A DNA stretch of 34,944 nt from Armatimonadota bacterium (lineage in GTDB: Bacteria; Cloacimonadota; Cloacimonadia; Cloacimonadales; TCS61), in NCBI GenBank assembly GCA_013203665.1, contig JABMPU010000152.1:1-34944 (forward strand). The letters run 5' to 3'. This document shows positions 1-8,655 of this stretch, in pieces. The first letter of the stretch is position 1; every line of letters starts with the position of its first letter. The notes under the pieces are model-generated. The model did not search any database, was not told the DNA's origin, and saw nothing but the letters and a program-made list of their open reading frames with translations. Made by a program: the position numbers and the translations under genes.

Positions 1-257
1 AACTTTTCTTCAATTTTTTCCAATTCAGTCTTTTCCAATAATTTCTCTAAGCCTTTTGTTTTTTTAGCTCTTTTATAAACTTCATTCTTTATTACTGTAG
101 CGCTCCAGGCTAATGGTTTAATGATATTATCTTCATTTAAAAGAAATTTCAAAGATACTATCTGAGCGATATCTTCTGCATCATCATAATTTCTTATCAT
201 AAAATTTGCTAAATTAAAAGCATAGTGACGCACTGCATGATAAGTTTCTTCTCTCAT
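1..257 (-). CDS. Sigma-70-family RNA polymerase sigma factor, N-terminal part (cut by window edge)
   Basis: Partial gene; the first 85 codons are present and the rest lies beyond position 1. The start ATG (255-257) is preceded on the minus strand by TCTGGAG, a good ribosome binding site. Residues about 23-40 read NYDDAEDIAQIVSLKFL, which resembles sigma region 2.2 (consensus near DAEDIVQEVFLKLW). This is followed by a tryptophan and ATVIKNEVYKRAKK, resembling region 2.3/2.4, the part that contacts the -10 element. The short N-terminus before region 2 suggests an ECF-like factor, but region 4 cannot be seen, so the subfamily is open. Assignment rests on motif resemblance only; another small helical protein remains possible. 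Confidence 0.6.
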   Translation of the reverse strand, partial: MREETYHAVRHYAFNLANFMIRNYDDAEDIAQIVSLKFLLNEDNIIKPLAWSATVIKNEVYKRAKKTKGLEKLLEKTELEKIEEK

Positions 258-560
258 AATATTCTCCAGAAAAATATTCAAAATTAAGGAAATATATCTT
301 CATCAAAAAAATGTAAGAAGTACTGTCAAGAAGTTAAATTATTGCAAAAAATTTTATAGAAACAAAATTGTTAAATTATTGATATTTGTTACATAGAGTT
401 AAATAATGGAGATAAGCATAATACCTGAAAAAGTGTGAAAACACATGATATATTTTTGGGAAAAATGTATACCAGATGACACAAAAAAAAGTTCGGGTTG
501 AGGTGAATGTCATCCACGAATTATCGAAGCAATATGATTTAGCACAGAGCTAAGTTTATC
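258..560. other. Gene-free AT-rich stretch
   Basis: No supportable gene. It carries a small GTGT-GAAA-ACAC hairpin near 433-444 and a GATGAC (475-480) / GTCATC (509-514) inverted pair with a 28-base loop. A reading frame opening at 445 (MIYFWEKCIPDDTKK) breaks at a TGA after 18 codons and again later; it could be gene debris but I do not recognise it. Confidence 0.4.
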
Positions 561-733
561 TTTTCAATGGTTGAAAGTAAAAGAAGCAACCTATGATCCA
601 ACCTTGAAAAAGATTACACACAGAGAAACTCTTTCAAATAGACCTTTTCAATGGTTATGTTGGCTGCAGGAGTTTCAACCGTTGAAAAGGTTCAGCAGGA
701 AGACAAGTCTTTTAAACCTTTTCAAGGTTTGAA
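561..733. repeat. Three adjacent AACC/GGTT hairpin repeats
   Basis: Three members of a dispersed intergenic hairpin family lie side by side. Copy 1 (561-610) pairs TTTTCAATGGTT with AACCTTGAAAA. Copy 2 (600-656) pairs CCTTGAAAAAGATT with GACCTTTTCAATGG across the loop ACACACAGAGAAACTCTTTC. Copy 3 (673-733) pairs GTTGAAAAGGTT with AAACCTTTTCAAGG. Copies 1 and 2 share their AACCTTGAAAA arm, so they could form alternative folds. Other members occur near 2268, 8489, 16838, 26606, 33654 and 34839, all outside genes. Confidence 0.75.
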
Positions 734-760
734 TAGCAGTTATTATTTTATTACTATTAT

Positions 761-826
761 TTCTTCGTGTCTCTTCGCCTGCCCAGTAAGGAGGAACGAC
801 TGTACCTGGGTGTCCTTCGTGGCTAA
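761..826. repeat. TTCGTG-type intergenic repeat carrying an inserted segment
   Basis: TTCTTCGTGTCTCTTCGCCT (761-780) and TCCTTCGTGGCTAA (813-826) look like two halves of the TTCGTGT...TTCGTGGCTA repeat seen intact at 33761-33786 and, on the other strand, at 22359-22379. The 32 bases between them begin GCCCAG and end CTGGGTG, so they carry short inverted ends and look like an insert. Confidence 0.5.
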
Positions 827-866
827 ATAAAATAAACTTATCTCTCCGAAATTCCTGATAAAAAAC

Positions 867-894
867 TTGATATAAAAATTACCCTGAATATCTT
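867..894 (+). promoter_or_regulatory. Candidate sigma-70 promoter for the ferredoxin
   Basis: TTGATA (867-872), a 16-base spacer and TATCTT (889-894) give a plausible -35/-10 pair. It would place the transcript start about 25 bases before the ferredoxin start codon. Read by eye only. Confidence 0.4.
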
Positions 895-924
895 TGCCCC
901 AGATTTGTATGAATTGGAGGAAAA

Positions 925-1095
925 ATGGCAGTAGTAATAAACGAAGAAACCTGCATTGGATGCGGAGCTTGCATTGAATCTTGTCCCACAGAAGCTCTTG
1001 AAATGGTAGATGAAAAAGCCAAAGTTGATGCAGAAAAATGCGTTGACTGCGGAGCTTGTATAGACGAATGTCCGGTGGAATCTATTTCTCTGTAG
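925..1095 (+). CDS. Small 2x[4Fe-4S] ferredoxin
   Basis: A 56-residue ferredoxin of the clostridial type that carries electrons at low potential in the cytoplasm. Two complete CxxCxxCxxxCP clusters are visible: Cys10, 13, 16, 20 and Cys39, 42, 45, 49, each last Cys followed by Pro. The ATG follows an ideal ribosome binding site GGAGG (916-920). The gene stands alone, with its own candidate promoter upstream and a terminator immediately downstream, so it is probably monocistronic. A likely partner is the 2-oxoacid:ferredoxin oxidoreductase encoded from 31270, but that pairing is inference. Length and motifs are normal for the family; there is no sign of damage. Confidence 0.95.
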   Translation: MAVVINEETCIGCGACIESCPTEALEMVDEKAKVDAEKCVDCGACIDECPVESISL

Positions 1096-1117
1096 TAAAT
1101 AAGTTTTTTGAAACTTA

Positions 1118-1141
1118 AGCCGTGAAATTCACGGCTTTTTT
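1118..1141 (+). terminator. Rho-independent terminator after the ferredoxin
   Basis: AGCCGTG (1118-1124) pairs with CACGGCT (1130-1136) around a 5-base loop and is followed by a run of T. It lies 22 bases after the ferredoxin stop codon. Confidence 0.85.
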
Positions 1142-1285
1142 ATTTCTAAAAAAGTGTGAGTGTTTGAAATCTTAAATCTTTTAAAAGTATTTATTTTCGG
1201 GTTGTAATCAAACTTTTATTGACAATTTATTCGGCAATTTGAATTTTCCATCACATTTTTATTATTTTTTATATTTACCTTAATT

Positions 1286-1291
1286 TATAAT
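1286..1291 (+). promoter_or_regulatory. Candidate -10 box for coaX
   Basis: A perfect TATAAT lies 33 bases before the coaX start. The -35 position is not well matched (TATTTT at 1263-1268). A separate TTGACA at 1219-1224 lacks a good -10 partner. Tentative. Confidence 0.3.
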
Positions 1292-1323
1292 CTATTATTC
1301 TATGCAAAATAGAAGAAGAGGAA

Positions 1324-2100
1324 ATGATGCGGAATTATAATTTAGTGATTGATGTTGGTAATTCGAATATTGTTTTTGGAATTTATTCTTATAAAGAATT
1401 AAAATTTTTATGGAGAAGCGATACAGATAAATCCAAAACAGAAGATGAATATTTTGCTGTTTTAAATGCACATTTAAACAGTATTTCGATTGAGTTAGGA
1501 GAAATCAAGAATATTGCATTATCTACTGTAGTTCCGGATTTGATACGAATTTTATCCAATTTAATAAAAAAATATTTCAGGTGCACTTTCATAAATGTAA
1601 ATGCAAGAACGGAATTGGGACTAAAATTCCCAATGGAAAATCCTGATTTTATCGGTGCAGATCTTATTGTTGATGCATTTATTGCAAAAGAGAAATATAA
1701 AACAAATTGCATTATCTGTGATTTTGGCACAGCCACAACAATCCAACTTGTAGGAGCAGACGGATATTTTTATGGCACTGTAATTGCTCCGGGAATTAAA
1801 ACTTCTGCTGATAGTTTATTTTTGAAAACAGCCCAATTATCTAAGATCGAATTGCAAACGCCCAAAAGCATTTTGGGAACAAACACAAAAGATGCTCTCT
1901 TATCCGGAATTATAAAAGGCAGCACTTTTATGGCTGATGGAATTATCAGACAGATTAAAAAAGAATATAGCAACCTTGAAAATATCAAGGTAATAGCAAC
2001 CGGCGGTTTGGCTCATTTTATTTCGGAGGATTCTGAAGAAATTGAGATCATTGATGAGAATTTAACTTTGGATGGACTCAATCTTATCTGTTTGAGATAG
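1324..2100 (+). CDS. coaX: Type III pantothenate kinase
   Basis: Catalyses ATP-dependent phosphorylation of pantothenate, the first step of coenzyme A synthesis, in the cytoplasm. The 258-residue length is typical. The N-terminal phosphate-binding motif DVGNSN is at residues 10-15, the second ASKHA-fold motif DFGTATT at 133-139 and a C-terminal ATGGLA motif near residue 220. The usual GADR motif reads GADL at 111-114: the catalytic Asp is kept but the Arg is replaced. Two ATGs stand in tandem (1324 and 1327); the AGAAGAGG ribosome binding site ends at 1321, so 1327 has better spacing and may be the real start. No terminator is visible downstream. Confidence 0.94.
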   Translation: MMRNYNLVIDVGNSNIVFGIYSYKELKFLWRSDTDKSKTEDEYFAVLNAHLNSISIELGEIKNIALSTVVPDLIRILSNLIKKYFRCTFINVNARTELGLKFPMENPDFIGADLIVDAFIAKEKYKTNCIICDFGTATTIQLVGADGYFYGTVIAPGIKTSADSLFLKTAQLSKIELQTPKSILGTNTKDALLSGIIKGSTFMADGIIRQIKKEYSNLENIKVIATGGLAHFISEDSEEIEIIDENLTLDGLNLICLR

Positions 2101-2219
2101 TAAAATTTTGGAATTGAAATTAATGAATTTACTCTAAAAAGGTTGTAATTAGAAATATGTTAGAAAATTTTTCAAATATTTGGAAACCGATGAATCGATT
2201 AAAAGTTGCCATCTTCTTA

Positions 2220-2247
2220 TTAACCATCAACTTAAGTTGGTGGTTAA
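2220..2247. repeat. 28-bp near-perfect palindrome downstream of coaX
   Basis: TTAACCATCAACTT (2220-2233) is mirrored by AAGTTGGTGGTTAA (2234-2247) with one mismatch that would be a G-U pair in RNA. No T-run follows, so it is not a standard terminator. The TTAACC...GGTTAA ends resemble the AACC/GGTT repeat family. Confidence 0.6.
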
Positions 2248-2267
2248 TGAAACAAACAGAAAGCATT

Positions 2268-2283
2268 AACCGTTTCAACGGTT
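2268..2283. repeat. AACC/GGTT palindrome (single arm)
   Basis: AACCGTTTCAACGGTT is a palindrome with a 2-base centre. It continues as TCTCGC, which also follows the GGTT arm near 33669, so this is probably a shortened family member. Confidence 0.55.
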
Positions 2284-2325
2284 TCTCGCTTTATTTAACC
2301 TGACTTGTTAGAGTGGATTCAATTA

Positions 2326-5300
2326 ATGAATAAAAGACTATTTTTCACTTTTACTCTAATTCTTATTTCAGTAATCGTTTTTGCTGAGTCATTTCCCAGA
2401 GAATACTACCTGGAAGGTGTTTCACCTCTGAATGGTAATGAGATCGATTTTTATAAAGTAAACAACGGCTTTGTGATTGTCAGCAAGGATATTTATTTCT
2501 TGAATAATTTTTCTCTGCGTACGTTTTCAGAGTTCGACTTTGATAATTGGCGCGTAGAATTAACAGCAAAAATCAATAATATTGATGATATATATTTCCC
2601 GATTTATCTCGATATCGACGATTACATTCAGAACAATTTCAGGGCGACTTATTATAAATTATTAGTTGAAAAAAGCAAAGAACTTTTAAAAAAGAAAGAT
2701 CGCTCCAGCGGAGCAGGTTTAATACCGGATATCGAACTTCCCAAGATTGCTCTTCCCAAAGTAGTTAGAAAATTTATGGGCGGAAAAAATACAGCCAGGT
2801 TGAGCCTTGATGGAAATCAGAAATTAACTTTTGCCGGCAGCAGTACTGTTCGCAAAAACGCACAGGTTTCAGAAGACAGCCAACGAAAAGATTTTGACCT
2901 GGAAATGCGTCAGGACTTGAATCTGAGATTAAGAGGAACAATCGGCTCGAAAATTCATGTTGATGTAACTCATGCTTCCACTTCAGAAGACGATGTAATA
3001 CCTACACCAAGTGTTGTCAAAATCAATTATGAAGGTGAGGAAGATGAAATCGTGAAAGCTGTGGATCTGGGAAATATCTCTCTGTCTTTAACAGGTTCAA
3101 AGTTCATCAGTTATTCTATTTCGTCTGAAGGTCTTTTTGGAGTCAAATCCAACATTGAAATTGGAAACTTGAAATTGACAACTATTTTTGGAAAAGATGA
3201 AGCACAGAAAGACACTCAAAATTGGAAAGGCAGCTCACAGGCTGATTCCACAGTTATTCAGAGCAGGCAATATATCAATCGTACGATGTATTTTATTGAA
3301 GACCCATATTTGTTGTACCAGATGTATTCCGATTTGGATGGAGTTGAAGGTGTAGATTATCCTATGGGTTGGAAAAATAATGCCATTAAATATAGCGATG
3401 GAGCCTGGATAAAAGCAGCCGACCATCTTTTTCCCAAAAAAGGAATAGAAGTAGAAGTCTACCTGGATAATAATGTTGCGGGGGATAATATCACTGCTGT
3501 GGAAGGTTATGCAGTAGGCGAAGAGAGAACATTCTTTTTTGACCGGTTGTTGGATGGAACAGATTACTCGGTAGATCCTGATACCGGGATTTTATACATG
3601 CACAATTCAGTAGATAAAAGTTACACTATCGGTGTGATTTATACTCGTGAGGATGATGTGCAGGTTCCATCCAATACTGGTGATTCCCTGTTAGTTAAAC
3701 TTGTAAGAAAAATTAACCAGGATGTTAATGATGTATATTGGAAGCTTCAACTCCGCAATATCTACGATCTGGGTATGAAGAATATCAAAAAAGAAGGTTT
3801 TGACCTGAATGTATTTAACTATTTTGAAAGTAATAACACCCGTAACTTCGATCTTCCGGATACGATTGCTACCGGCTCCATGTCTATTGAAACCTATAAT
3901 GATTATTTACGCCTCGATACTAACGGTGACGGAGTGATAGGTGGTGATGACGCTACTGTTAATCTTGAGAGCGGGTATATTGTGTTTCCTTTCTTAGAAC
4001 CATTCAATGCACTTGGTGATGAACTGATATATATTAAAGAAAAGGAAAATATTCAATATAACGAATACAAAATGAATATCGCCGTTAAAGGTCAGGTTGG
4101 ACGAGACCAGATTTCTCTTGGTAGAATGAATATTCTGCCTGGCAGTGTAATCATAAAAATGGGTGGAGATAAATTAAAGGAGAATATCGATTTTATCGTA
4201 GATTATGAATTCGGTATAATCCAGGTTTTGAACAATGAGGCTAAACAACCTGATGCTGAACTGGATATCAGCTACCAGTTCAAACCTTTGTTTGCTGTGG
4301 AAAGCAAAACCCTTATGGGTGTTCGAGCAGATATGAAGTTCAATGAAAATATGGATTTGGGTGGAACATTTGTCTATCATTCGGAAAAGGTAGCAGACGA
4401 CAGACCGAAAATCGGCAATGAAAACTTCAGTATCATCCTGGCAGATATAGACGGTAAAGTCGAATATGAGCTTCCTTTTCTAACAAAAATAATTGATTGG
4501 CTACCTCTTATCAAAACCGATGAAGAATCAAAAATAACATTGAGTGGTGAAGTTGCCATGAGTATTCCCCGTATTTACGGTAATCCTAAACAAGATGATA
4601 TCAAAGAGGCATATCTTGATGATATGGAATCCATCCTGGAAATCTATCCGCTGGGAATTACACGTAAAGCATGGGATCTAGGTAGCCAGCCATTTGATAT
4701 AGATTTCGGGAAAGCTCGGATTAACTGGTATAATCCCACCAATATTTATGCGCGAGATGTTTATGATCCTGCTTCTTTGACTGATAAAGAAGAAGGGGAA
4801 AAGGTTACAGTGCTAACCTGTAAAATCGATCCTCCTGAAATAGCAAATCCTAATTTTGAGAACAAATATTGGGCTGGATTGATGAAGTATATAGGGAATG
4901 AGATAGATCTTTCCGAAAAGAAATACATCGAAATCCTGGTTAAAGTTGATAGTCTCAGCAGTTCCCCGTCTCCAGTATTGATGCACATTGATATGGGAGA
5001 TATTAATGAGGATTTTTATACTGATTTTGGAGGTGAGGGAGTTCTCAATACTGAAGATGGTTGTACTGGTAAACCAATGGATAGTACTCTGGACTATGAC
5101 GAAGATATTGGTCTGGATGGAATTCCGGATGGACAACCGGGTGATGATCCGACCGATGATTTTGATAATAATAAAGACCAGAATGGTGATTATCCCAAAA
5201 TTAATGGAACTGAAGATAACGAAGACCTTGATACTGAAGACCTGGATGGAAATGGCTCACTCAATGAGAGAGATATTTATTTCGAGTATTCTTTATCTTT

Positions 5301-8300
5301 GCAGGACACAATATTTCTGCAAAGCCAGTATAAAGGTTGGAAGCTGTTCCGCATTCCTCTTCACGATGCGGAAAATTATAGTATTATTTCCAACGAATCC
5401 AATAAAACTCCGGATCTTGAAAAAATCAGTTATACCAGAATCTGGTTTGAAGTTGAAGATTTAGCCAAGATAAGATTGGTTTCTCTGGATCTGGTGGGAA
5501 ACAAATGGGAAGAAGGCTTTATAAAAAATATTGAAGACCAGGTTATTCCTGCCAGCGAACTGGAAGCTAACAATGAAAGTATGATAGTTGGAATTATCGA
5601 TAATCAGAAGGATATGCACTATAAACCAGCTCCGGGTACTGTTATTAAGAAGGAAGGAGATAATACTCTGGAACAATCTTTAATCGTGGATTATCAAAAT
5701 ATTCAGCCCGGGCATTACGGACTTGTAAATCAAAGTTTTCGGGAAGTTATAAACCTTTTAGGATACAACAAAATCAGGTTTTGGGTTTACTCTGAACGTG
5801 CAAGAGGTATTTCAACAACCGATAGTTTAACTCAAGAACTTATCATCAGGCTGGGAGCAGATTCCACAACTTTTTATGAAATCAAGCATCCCCTGGAAAC
5901 TCAGGATTATCTTGATTTGATGGACAAAAGCGGCTGGCACTCTTTTGAAATCGATTTCTCCGATCTTACATATTTGAAGTTTCAGGATGAGACAAATACT
6001 TTAGTTAAAGAAGGAGATTATACTTATTATCAAAAAGGTGATTACACTTTCGGAATGTATAAAAACCCGACTTTATCTGTTATCAGGGAAATCTATCTGG
6101 GAATTGAACAACCTGAACATGCAACGGAAGTTTTCACAGGTCGTTTGTATTTTGATGATATCAGGGTGGCAGATCCTTATGAGGATATCGGTTTCGCTTC
6201 TCAAGCAACCTTTCATACCAGCTTTGCAGATTTCTCCACTTTAGATATCGGTTTGGACTGGAGAACACAGAATTTCCAAAATAATGCTACCAGAAGCAGA
6301 ACAGTAACTAACAAGTCGGAAACAACAAGTCTCAATATTAGCAATAAATATTTTTTACATAAATTTTTCCCGGCAGAGTGGGGCTTGAATTTACCTCTGA
6401 CTTTATCTCGAAATCAATCGCTGGGAATTCCTCGTTTCAAAGCAAATTCCGATATTCTGCGGGAAGACCTTAATAAAGAAGAAAAAGAGCGGGAAAAGAA
6501 TCAATCATTAACGTATAGTGCAGCTCTATCATTCAGGCAGAATAAAACTCCCAAAAGTAAAATCCTGGAATATACAGTTAAAAATACTTCCCTTTCTGCC
6601 AATGTTACGAAAAGATTCACTTTAAATCCTACAACTGCCGATACAACTATGACTTATAAAGTTGTGCATGATTATAATCTGAGTATACCCAAAGACAAGA
6701 TTGATTTAGCTTTATGGTCGGATTACCAATTCTTCTTCATGCCGAATACTTTTGATAGCAAGTTGACTTTTAATAGCACAGTTCCAAAAAGTTGGATGTG
6801 GGATACATACACCGATACTGTGGCTTTTTGGAAACAAAGACCAAATACAACAGAAACAAAAACTTTTTCAACGTATTCATATATTAAATATGACATTTTC
6901 AGCGATGTGGTTACTTCCTATAAACTTACAACTAATCGTGATTTGATGCTAACAAATACAATTTATGATATTCCAATAGGTAAAGAAAAAGATAGAAATC
7001 AGGCAATTGATTTTGATTATTCTCCAACATATTTGGATAAGATATTCTCTTTTAATTTCGATTCTGATGTAAATTATGTAGAAACTCATAAAAAAATCTC
7101 GCAGGGAACTACAGGAGAGGATGATATATTTAAGTATGAAGGTAGGGTTTCCCGGAATATTGGAGGAAGCTTTACTCTGAAAAACTATGATCTTTTGATG
7201 AGCTTAACCAGTAAGTTCCAAAAACCTGTTTCAAAAACACAACCTGTCAAAACAGAAGAAAAAACTGAAGGAACCGGTTTTAAAGATGAAGGTAGAACAG
7301 AAATTGGTAAAACAGAAGGTTTAGGAAGAGAATTAGAGCAAAAAGCAGACGAAGAGTTAGGTGAAGAAGGAAAAGAAGAAGAAGTTAAAGAAGAGGAAAA
7401 GAAAGAAGAAACAACTCTCAGAGAAGAACCGGAAGAAGAATTGGAAGGTGAAGAAACGATAATAGACAGCACTGAAATAATTCTTCCGGAAAAAGAAGAA
7501 AGTATTAGCATTTTCTTGAGAGCTTTTGCCTATATCTGCAATTTGCAAAACATCAAATTAACTTATAATAATACCTATAAAACCGATTACGAGCAGCGGG
7601 ATGAAAGACCGGATTTTATTTATCAATTGGGTCTTCCACATATTTTGAAAGAAGAAGAGATCAAACTGAAAAATAATAATGATAAAATTACAGCTTCCAC
7701 GGGATTTCCGATTTTACACAATTTACAAACCAGTTGGAGGTTCTCTAAAGATATAAAAAAAACATTTGGAAATGTAAGTAAAAAGACAGTTGGCACTGTT
7801 TTCCCGGATGTAGGCGTTACGCTCACCGAATTTGAGAGGATAATAAAAGCAGAAAATATCCTCACAAGCTCTCGCATCACTAGTAGTTATGTGCTCACAA
7901 AAAGTCAAACTTTTTCAGGAGATATCAATTCAGATAAACCGCAATCCGAACAGAAGGTGGTTTCTTTCCGTCCTCTGGTTTCCTGGAATGGAAATTGGGT
8001 ACATAATATTACCAGCAGTATTTCGCTGAACTATAATGAAACCAAAAATACCACTTTTTATGAAACTGATGATGTTATTCATAAGGAGACCAGAAAATCG
8101 ATTAACAGTAATTTCGGTTGGACATTTTCTGCAGCAAAAGGAATAAAAATACCGCTTTTGGGAAAAATCCAGTTTGAAAATGAAGTTTCTGCAGATATCG
8201 GATTCAACCTGGAGCAGATTTATAAAACTATCAAAGGCAGAGAAGATTTGATAGTTGATAGAGATATGATCAGTTTCACGATTACACCGGGTGCTTCTTA

Positions 8301-8421
8301 CAAGTTCAGTAAAGATATCCGCGGCGGCTTAACCAGTAATTACGATTGGAGCCATGATAAGAAAAAAGATTTGAAGATTAAAACTTTCAGGTTGAGTGTT
8401 TGGGTGGAAATACTATTTTAA
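2326..8421 (+). CDS. SprA-like giant outer-membrane protein
   Basis: A 2031-residue exported protein resembling SprA, which in Bacteroidota is the very large beta-barrel channel of the type IX secretion system. The frame opens at a TTG (2305), but the ATG at 2326 gives a clean signal peptide (MNKRLFFTFTLILISVIVFA), so I choose it. The region after about residue 155 (SLDGNQKLTFAGSSTVRKNA, then RQDLNLRLRGTIGSKIHVDV) matches my memory of the SprA N-terminal repeat domain. Two EF-hand-type calcium loops are visible: DTNGDGVIGGDD (residues 531-542) and DLDGNGSLNERD (972-983), the latter ending an Asp/Asn-rich stretch from about 929. Residues about 1644-1725 form a Glu/Lys-rich low-complexity insert. 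Amphipathic beta-strand text fills the C-terminal third. It is shorter than Flavobacterium SprA (about 2400). No other type IX gene lies in the window, so the exact role is inferred. Confidence 0.8.
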   Translation: MNKRLFFTFTLILISVIVFAESFPREYYLEGVSPLNGNEIDFYKVNNGFVIVSKDIYFLNNFSLRTFSEFDFDNWRVELTAKINNIDDIYFPIYLDIDDYIQNNFRATYYKLLVEKSKELLKKKDRSSGAGLIPDIELPKIALPKVVRKFMGGKNTARLSLDGNQKLTFAGSSTVRKNAQVSEDSQRKDFDLEMRQDLNLRLRGTIGSKIHVDVTHASTSEDDVIPTPSVVKINYEGEEDEIVKAVDLGNISLSLTGSKFISYSISSEGLFGVKSNIEIGNLKLTTIFGKDEAQKDTQNWKGSSQADSTVIQSRQYINRTMYFIEDPYLLYQMYSDLDGVEGVDYPMGWKNNAIKYSDGAWIKAADHLFPKKGIEVEVYLDNNVAGDNITAVEGYAVGEERTFFFDRLLDGTDYSVDPDTGILYMHNSVDKSYTIGVIYTREDDVQVPSNTGDSLLVKLVRKINQDVNDVYWKLQLRNIYDLGMKNIKKEGFDLNVFNYFESNNTRNFDLPDTIATGSMSIETYNDYLRLDTNGDGVIGGDDATVNLESGYIVFPFLEPFNALGDELIYIKEKENIQYNEYKMNIAVKGQVGRDQISLGRMNILPGSVIIKMGGDKLKENIDFIVDYEFGIIQVLNNEAKQPDAELDISYQFKPLFAVESKTLMGVRADMKFNENMDLGGTFVYHSEKVADDRPKIGNENFSIILADIDGKVEYELPFLTKIIDWLPLIKTDEESKITLSGEVAMSIPRIYGNPKQDDIKEAYLDDMESILEIYPLGITRKAWDLGSQPFDIDFGKARINWYNPTNIYARDVYDPASLTDKEEGEKVTVLTCKIDPPEIANPNFENKYWAGLMKYIGNEIDLSEKKYIEILVKVDSLSSSPSPVLMHIDMGDINEDFYTDFGGEGVLNTEDGCTGKPMDSTLDYDEDIGLDGIPDGQPGDDPTDDFDNNKDQNGDYPKINGTEDNEDLDTEDLDGNGSLNERDIYFEYSLSLQDTIFLQSQYKGWKLFRIPLHDAENYSIISNESNKTPDLEKISYTRIWFEVEDLAKIRLVSLDLVGNKWEEGFIKNIEDQVIPASELEANNESMIVGIIDNQKDMHYKPAPGTVIKKEGDNTLEQSLIVDYQNIQPGHYGLVNQSFREVINLLGYNKIRFWVYSERARGISTTDSLTQELIIRLGADSTTFYEIKHPLETQDYLDLMDKSGWHSFEIDFSDLTYLKFQDETNTLVKEGDYTYYQKGDYTFGMYKNPTLSVIREIYLGIEQPEHATEVFTGRLYFDDIRVADPYEDIGFASQATFHTSFADFSTLDIGLDWRTQNFQNNATRSRTVTNKSETTSLNISNKYFLHKFFPAEWGLNLPLTLSRNQSLGIPRFKANSDILREDLNKEEKEREKNQSLTYSAALSFRQNKTPKSKILEYTVKNTSLSANVTKRFTLNPTTADTTMTYKVVHDYNLSIPKDKIDLALWSDYQFFFMPNTFDSKLTFNSTVPKSWMWDTYTDTVAFWKQRPNTTETKTFSTYSYIKYDIFSDVVTSYKLTTNRDLMLTNTIYDIPIGKEKDRNQAIDFDYSPTYLDKIFSFNFDSDVNYVETHKKISQGTTGEDDIFKYEGRVSRNIGGSFTLKNYDLLMSLTSKFQKPVSKTQPVKTEEKTEGTGFKDEGRTEIGKTEGLGRELEQKADEELGEEGKEEEVKEEEKKEETTLREEPEEELEGEETIIDSTEIILPEKEESISIFLRAFAYICNLQNIKLTYNNTYKTDYEQRDERPDFIYQLGLPHILKEEEIKLKNNNDKITASTGFPILHNLQTSWRFSKDIKKTFGNVSKKTVGTVFPDVGVTLTEFERIIKAENILTSSRITSSYVLTKSQTFSGDINSDKPQSEQKVVSFRPLVSWNGNWVHNITSSISLNYNETKNTTFYETDDVIHKETRKSINSNFGWTFSAAKGIKIPLLGKIQFENEVSADIGFNLEQIYKTIKGREDLIVDRDMISFTITPGASYKFSKDIRGGLTSNYDWSHDKKKDLKIKTFRLSVWVEILF

Positions 8422-8488
8422 GCTATAAAGAATTCTCAAAATTACTTTTCAAATAAGAGAGTAAAATAATCTAAGGAAATTGGTAATT

Positions 8489-8526
8489 GTTTCAATAGTT
8501 TATTCGAAAAGCAAAATCGTTGAAAC
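8489..8526. repeat. AACC/GGTT-type hairpin repeat upstream of the Mla operon
   Basis: GTTTCAA (8489-8495) pairs with TTGAAAC (8520-8526), and the right arm continues GGTTTACGTG as in other family members. The arms are shorter than in most copies. Confidence 0.45.
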
Positions 8527-8603
8527 GGTTTACGTGAAAGGTTTTATTCTATCTTTGCTGGAATAGGTTGGACGATTTATAATCATACCTTTATATGTTT
8601 TAC

Positions 8604-8631
8604 TTGACACTGTAGAATTTTATTTTATTTT
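8604..8631 (+). promoter_or_regulatory. Candidate sigma-70 promoter of the Mla-type operon
   Basis: A perfect TTGACA (8604-8609), a 16-base spacer and TATTTT (8626-8631) lie just before the MCE gene, leaving a leader of about 18-20 bases that includes the ribosome binding site AAGGAG. Confidence 0.5.
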
Positions 8632-8655
8632 CTGCGAACAATTAAGGAGAAAAAA

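Noticed and set aside
475-514. GATGAC/GTCATC pair as a riboswitch or small RNA
   Set aside because: Short stem, long loop, no known riboswitch motif, and no gene directly downstream.
1219-1224. TTGACA as the coaX promoter
   Set aside because: No acceptable -10 hexamer at 15-18 bases downstream; the TATAAT at 1286 is a better, though incomplete, candidate.
2305-2325. TTG start giving seven extra residues on the SprA-like protein
   Set aside because: The extra residues precede a clean signal peptide that starts at the ATG 2326.
4813-5464. Long frames inside the SprA-like gene on both strands
   Set aside because: Shadows of the Asp/Asn-rich coding region; the main frame carries signal peptide and family motifs.
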